DNA from: Pocillopora verrucosa
Lineage: Eukaryota > Cnidaria > Anthozoa > Scleractinia > Pocilloporidae
Length of the DNA: 64,000 nucleotides
Direction of reading: 5' to 3'
Assembly (NCBI RefSeq): GCF_036669915.1
Contig: NC_089312.1
Location: forward strand, 26,884,556-26,948,555
Shown here: piece by piece, positions 60,467 to 64,000 of the stretch
How positions within the stretch are numbered: the stretch's first letter is position 1
Layout: every line of letters begins with the position of its first letter
Position numbers and translations under genes: made by a program
The notes under the pieces: generated by a model
What the model was told of the DNA's origin: nothing
Seen by the model: the letters and a program-made list of their open reading frames with translations, nothing else
Databases searched by the model: none

Positions 60467-62097
60467 TCTTAGCTCTCAAACAGCTGTTTGCAAGAGAAGT
60501 CGAGCGTCGGTTTGTAAATTTTCATTTCGAGCATGTGTTATCGATGAAAGGAATATTTTCTGTTCTCAACCACGTTATTTGAGAATTTCCCTGCATTCAA
60601 ATTGTAGCTGCGTTAACCATCATCGGGACGGTGGAAAGAACTATTGACTCCCAACCAAACCCTTCATGAGCGCCCAAACGATTTGTCATTTCACATTCCA
60701 CTTTCACTTTCCAGGCATTTCTTATTTTATTAGTGAGACTGAGTATGAAAGGGAATTTTTTTCAGTGTCATTTTCAAGAGAAATATGATAGGAGGTAAGA
60801 AGAACGCCTTATAAAATAAATATTCTTTTAAAATAAAAGAATATTTCACATCTGGCCTATTTATATATAACATGTTTATTTATATAACAGGGACATTTTA
60901 ATCTACTTTTTGACTGATTGACAAGGCTAAACGCAAATTAGTGGCTCGAGATCATGACGTACGGACCTAAGCGCAGCCAAGTTCGTACTTCACAACCAAG
61001 AGTTAAATATCTTCCCTTTCGGACCGATCTAATTTAGACAGCGTGCGGGGCTGCACGTTGGGCTGAGTGGCGTTTTTCGGCCCTTCTTGCGCTAACGTGC
61101 ACGTACCTCTATACGAGGATTTTTCTGTATGATGTTTTGCAATGAAAGTGCACGCGGAGCCAAATGGGTCATATGATAAAAACGAGTTAATTTCTCCAAA
61201 GTGGAATTGCTAAATTGATCTGTTTTTATCAGATTCCTGAGATTAAATGATTAACAATACTTGGTTTTAAAGTGTGCACCCTAACCAACATGTCATGGAG
61301 CCTGAGCACAGACAATGTTTTTAGTAAATTTAGAGCAACACGCTGAGAAGATGAGTTGGGAGCTGTCAGCTGTTGAATCCAGATTTTAAATAAGAAATTA
61401 CTTGCACTACCTGAAATGCGTCAAAGACATGAAGATTTCAGAAATGGGCCTTTACTAATTTTTTTTTGCTTTTACAAGCTGCAGCTTAGTTTAAGAAGCC
61501 CCGTGAACAACTTACTGCCGATTAACCTCCTTAAAAAAAATAAACCGAGGTTCATCACGCCCAAAAGACATTGTGACTGTCACGTAACACACTGTTGTTA
61601 TTCAAATTAAACAATTGATAATAAAACTTGTTTCCTTTTTGAGAAATATCCAATCAAGAAACGAACTCCACACCTGAGGGAGTGCAATGATATTGATTCA
61701 TTGCAGCTTCTTTGACGCTGACATTTGTTTCCACTCCGATATTAGCTTTTTAAAGAAAGTGTAGGCGGACAAGAGAAACATTCAGTCGATCACTGGGAAG
61801 GAATCTTGGGAAGCTGACACCTTGAGCGGTGCTAAACTTTTGAGGTCTCTAAGAGAGGGCTAACCAAATGTCAGCTTACAGCAGCTTCTTTACAATTTCC
61901 GAAGCTGTTTTTATTCTTAGGCACCACAGGAGTGCAAACTGGTTAACTTTATATTGAGAATTACACATTTGACAAAGCCTTCATAGCCATAAATATTAGG
62001 GAGAGGCACAATACTGTGGAAGGGAACTGTCTATCCCTTCCTGTTTAGTTGATTTCACATTATGACATCTACATCTCTACTGCTTCTATCTAGGACT

Positions 62098-62309
62098 TTA
62101 ACCCTTTAACTCCCAAGATCTGATTGTTAATTCTTCCCTCTAACTGGTACACATATCCTTGAAAATAAGTTCTGAGAGTTTGGTGTTAGATCAAGATAAC
62201 AACTTCTTTCTGGTAAGTCTGACTGTTCTCATTATCTGTTGGCTGGATAATGTACGTATATTGTAGGGAGAGGTTACAAATAAATCATTTCTGGGAGTTA
62301 AAGGGTTAA
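62098..62309. mobile_element. MITE, TTAACCCTTTAACTCC family, copy F
   Basis: Nearly perfect terminal inverted repeats: TTAACCCTTTAACTCCCAAG at the left, CTGGGAGTTAAAGGGTTAA at the right. It ends inside the 3' end of Ly6 gene 2, so its last bases overlap the end of that reading frame (stop at 62298). Confidence 0.9.
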
Positions 62310-63610
62310 GGGGATCCTGATTACTAACAAATCGTTTTGGACATCAAAAAGGAATACCACAATGACAAGGAGAAGAAGACCAAATATTGCCACAGGGGAG
62401 CTCTTGATACACGCCCCGTTGCAAAGATGTTGGCCACAGCACTGAATGTTGCGACGTTCGGCTTGAGGCATATTGATTGACGAGTTTCCACAGGCCAGAG
62501 GGACAGTGCAGTCTTTTATGTATTCAGTGACGCCGTTTTCCTTCTTAAACTCTAGTTTGTAGCACTTTCTGTAGCCTGTTTCGCAGATGATCTCTTGAGC
62601 TTTTTCAACGCAGTCGTCCCAAGATTTCTGGCTTATACAACGGAAGCAGCGGAAGCCAGAAGCAATGAGGGTGGCTGATGGGGTGAGAGCAAAGTTACAT
62701 AGGTCAGTATCACATAAGGTGGACCTACAATCCTCTACACGTTTTTCATGACACGGATTTTCAAGACGGCCAGCGCAGTCTTTCCTGTATTCCTCCCGTT
62801 CTCTTGGATTCTTCCTTTCCTTCACAGCTATACATCGGATCTTTTCCGCTGGGCAGTCTCGATTGGCTTTTTGATTCACACGAAGATCGCATTCCGACCA
62901 TGACGTTTCTGATGTGCACTTGAAGCAATGAATAGCAAGAGCTACAGAACAAAATTTTTTTTAAGATCAATTCCTGTAAAACTCTGTGAGACAGGAAGGA
63001 GAGAGGCTGTACTTCTTGTTGTCTGCTTTCTGGTGATTGTACACGAAAGCGAAAATTTTTACATAAGTTGTGATAAAGAAAGGTTTTTGCTCTTTTACAG
63101 CAAAGCTGATTTTAGAATTTTAGGAAAGGTAAGTGATATCAAATGTCACTTGTGTCGTTGCCCTTTGAAATGGACGACATGCTGATAACTAAGCAAGAAA
63201 TTTATCAAGAACGTCAAAATTTCAACTTCCCAGTGTCCCATGCCCTCCTTGCCAAATGAACTTTCTTTTTTGTCCTGTTTAAACCCCGATTGTGCGAGTA
63301 ACTTGTGTTTCTTATATTTCTCGCAGCATTTAATAAGTGCTTTGTCTTGTCGTGTCTTTGTATTTATTTTTCCGGGTTATTTTTGTTAGTATATTTTGTA
63401 AAGGTCGTTTATCTGCTTTTCGGGAAATTAACTTCTCCACACATGCTGAGTTTGATCATAAGTGTTTTTATTTGAGCGGGCTCTTACTTCTTCACATAGA
63501 AAATATATAGAACATGGAGACGCTAAAATTAAAGCTGTTCACTTACCCACTTGAAGAACATATGCCAGGAGGACTAGAAAATAAATTATTGACTCTACAC
63601 CGAGCTTCAT
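62298..63610 (-). CDS. Ly6/uPAR (LU-domain) cell-surface protein 2
   Basis: Exons 63610-63547 (signal peptide MKLGVESIIYFLVLLAYVL) and 62941-62298 join in phase 1 to 235 residues. The exon structure is the same as in the gene at 56393, with an identical 64-base first exon. Two LU domains follow, from IHCFKCTSETSWSEC to CDTDLCN and from FRCFRCISQKSWDDC to CCGQHLCN. Between them runs a segment almost identical in both genes (RSTLCDTDLCNFALTPSATL). The tail is hydrophobic (VAIFGLLLLVIVVFLFD). The last 11 residues and stop are different from the paralogue because a MITE was inserted over the 3' end. The intron is about 600 bases, against 3 kb in the paralogue. Confidence 0.85.
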
Positions 63611-64000
63611 TGATCCCTGAACTTATGATCTTAAACAAACGTTGGATTACACCTGGCTCTACAGAGTGTTGTATACAACAAGAGTAGGAAATTCTTCGTA
63701 ACCGTATTCTAGGAGACAATTTCAGGGAGCTCGTGTCATTCGATCGACATGTGATGCCGGTATTTCAATCGAAAAAAAAGCGATCTGTGGCCTTTGTAAT
63801 TTTATTGAAATGTTTATGAAGCTGGCTCGCAAACAGCTGTATACAGGCGAACTTCAGTGTCGATGTGCTTATTTTCATTTTAATAAAGTTTTTATTGTTA
63901 CAAGGAATAACTTCCGTCCATACTCACATTAATTGGGAATTGCTTGTCACAAAACATCAAATTCTCGCATAAATCATCATCAAAAAAATGCAAAGTACTG
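63611..64000 (-). promoter_or_regulatory. promoter region of Ly6 gene 2
   Basis: Contains the blocks shared with the upstream region of Ly6 gene 1 (TGTTGTATACAACAAGAGTA near 63667, GTGGCCTTTGTAATTTTATT near 63785). The window ends here; nothing else recognised. Confidence 0.5.

Larger units (their letters stand above)
60087..62297. other. intergenic between the two Ly6 genes
   Basis: 60087-60550 is homologous to the promoter region of the second Ly6 gene (63611-63900), interrupted by an inverted-repeat element at about 60314-60466. A MITE copy lies at 62098-62309. The interval 60560-62090 has no recognised feature. Confidence 0.55.

Noticed and set aside
56393-63610. Secreted three-finger toxin genes
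   Set aside because: Both proteins have two LU domains and a C-terminal hydrophobic anchor signal, as in Ly6/uPAR surface proteins.

Overview
The window reads as nuclear DNA of an anthozoan cnidarian, most likely a stony coral. The base composition is AT-rich, genes are split by GT/AG introns of about 0.1 to 3 kb, small inverted-repeat and tRNA-derived elements are dense, and the conserved proteins (SMU1, riboflavin kinase, TDRKH, MIF4GD-like) are animal orthologues. No CRISPR array, operon or prokaryotic signal is present. All gene models were assembled by hand from GT/AG boundaries with matching codon phase. Genus and species cannot be named from the sequence alone.

Left third (1-23 kb): a 48-bp minisatellite (1.1-1.65 kb); three four-exon CD225/dispanin (IFITM-like) membrane-protein genes at 3.4-4.9 kb (+), 9.8-11.5 kb (-) and 19.3-20.7 kb (+); a small two-exon glycine-rich membrane protein gene resembling DUF1757 at 6.3-7.3 kb (-); and a gene-poor stretch (11.5-19.3 kb) with inverted-repeat elements.

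Middle (23-43 kb): complete 12-exon SMU1 (-), head to head with a two-exon MIF4GD-like gene (+); then two convergent CD20/MS4A-like four-pass membrane protein genes with the same five-exon layout. The second (38.7-42.5 kb, -) has a 292-residue tail built of about five 40-residue repeats.

Right third (44-64 kb): riboflavin kinase (-) with two alternative first exons, the outer one sharing a 277-bp divergent promoter with a seven-exon TDRKH gene (+) that carries an unusual 520-residue acidic tail; then two tandem Ly6/uPAR-type genes (-) that duplicated together with their promoters. The 3-kb intron of the first Ly6 gene holds a decayed LINE and a frameshifted DUF3504-type fragment.

Transposon background: at least six copies of one MITE family ending in TTAACCCTTTAACTCC, two further palindromic elements, and tRNA-like SINE pieces. 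The most unusual points are the duplicated first exon of riboflavin kinase beside the piRNA-factor gene, the repeat-tailed CD20-like protein, and the long tail on TDRKH.
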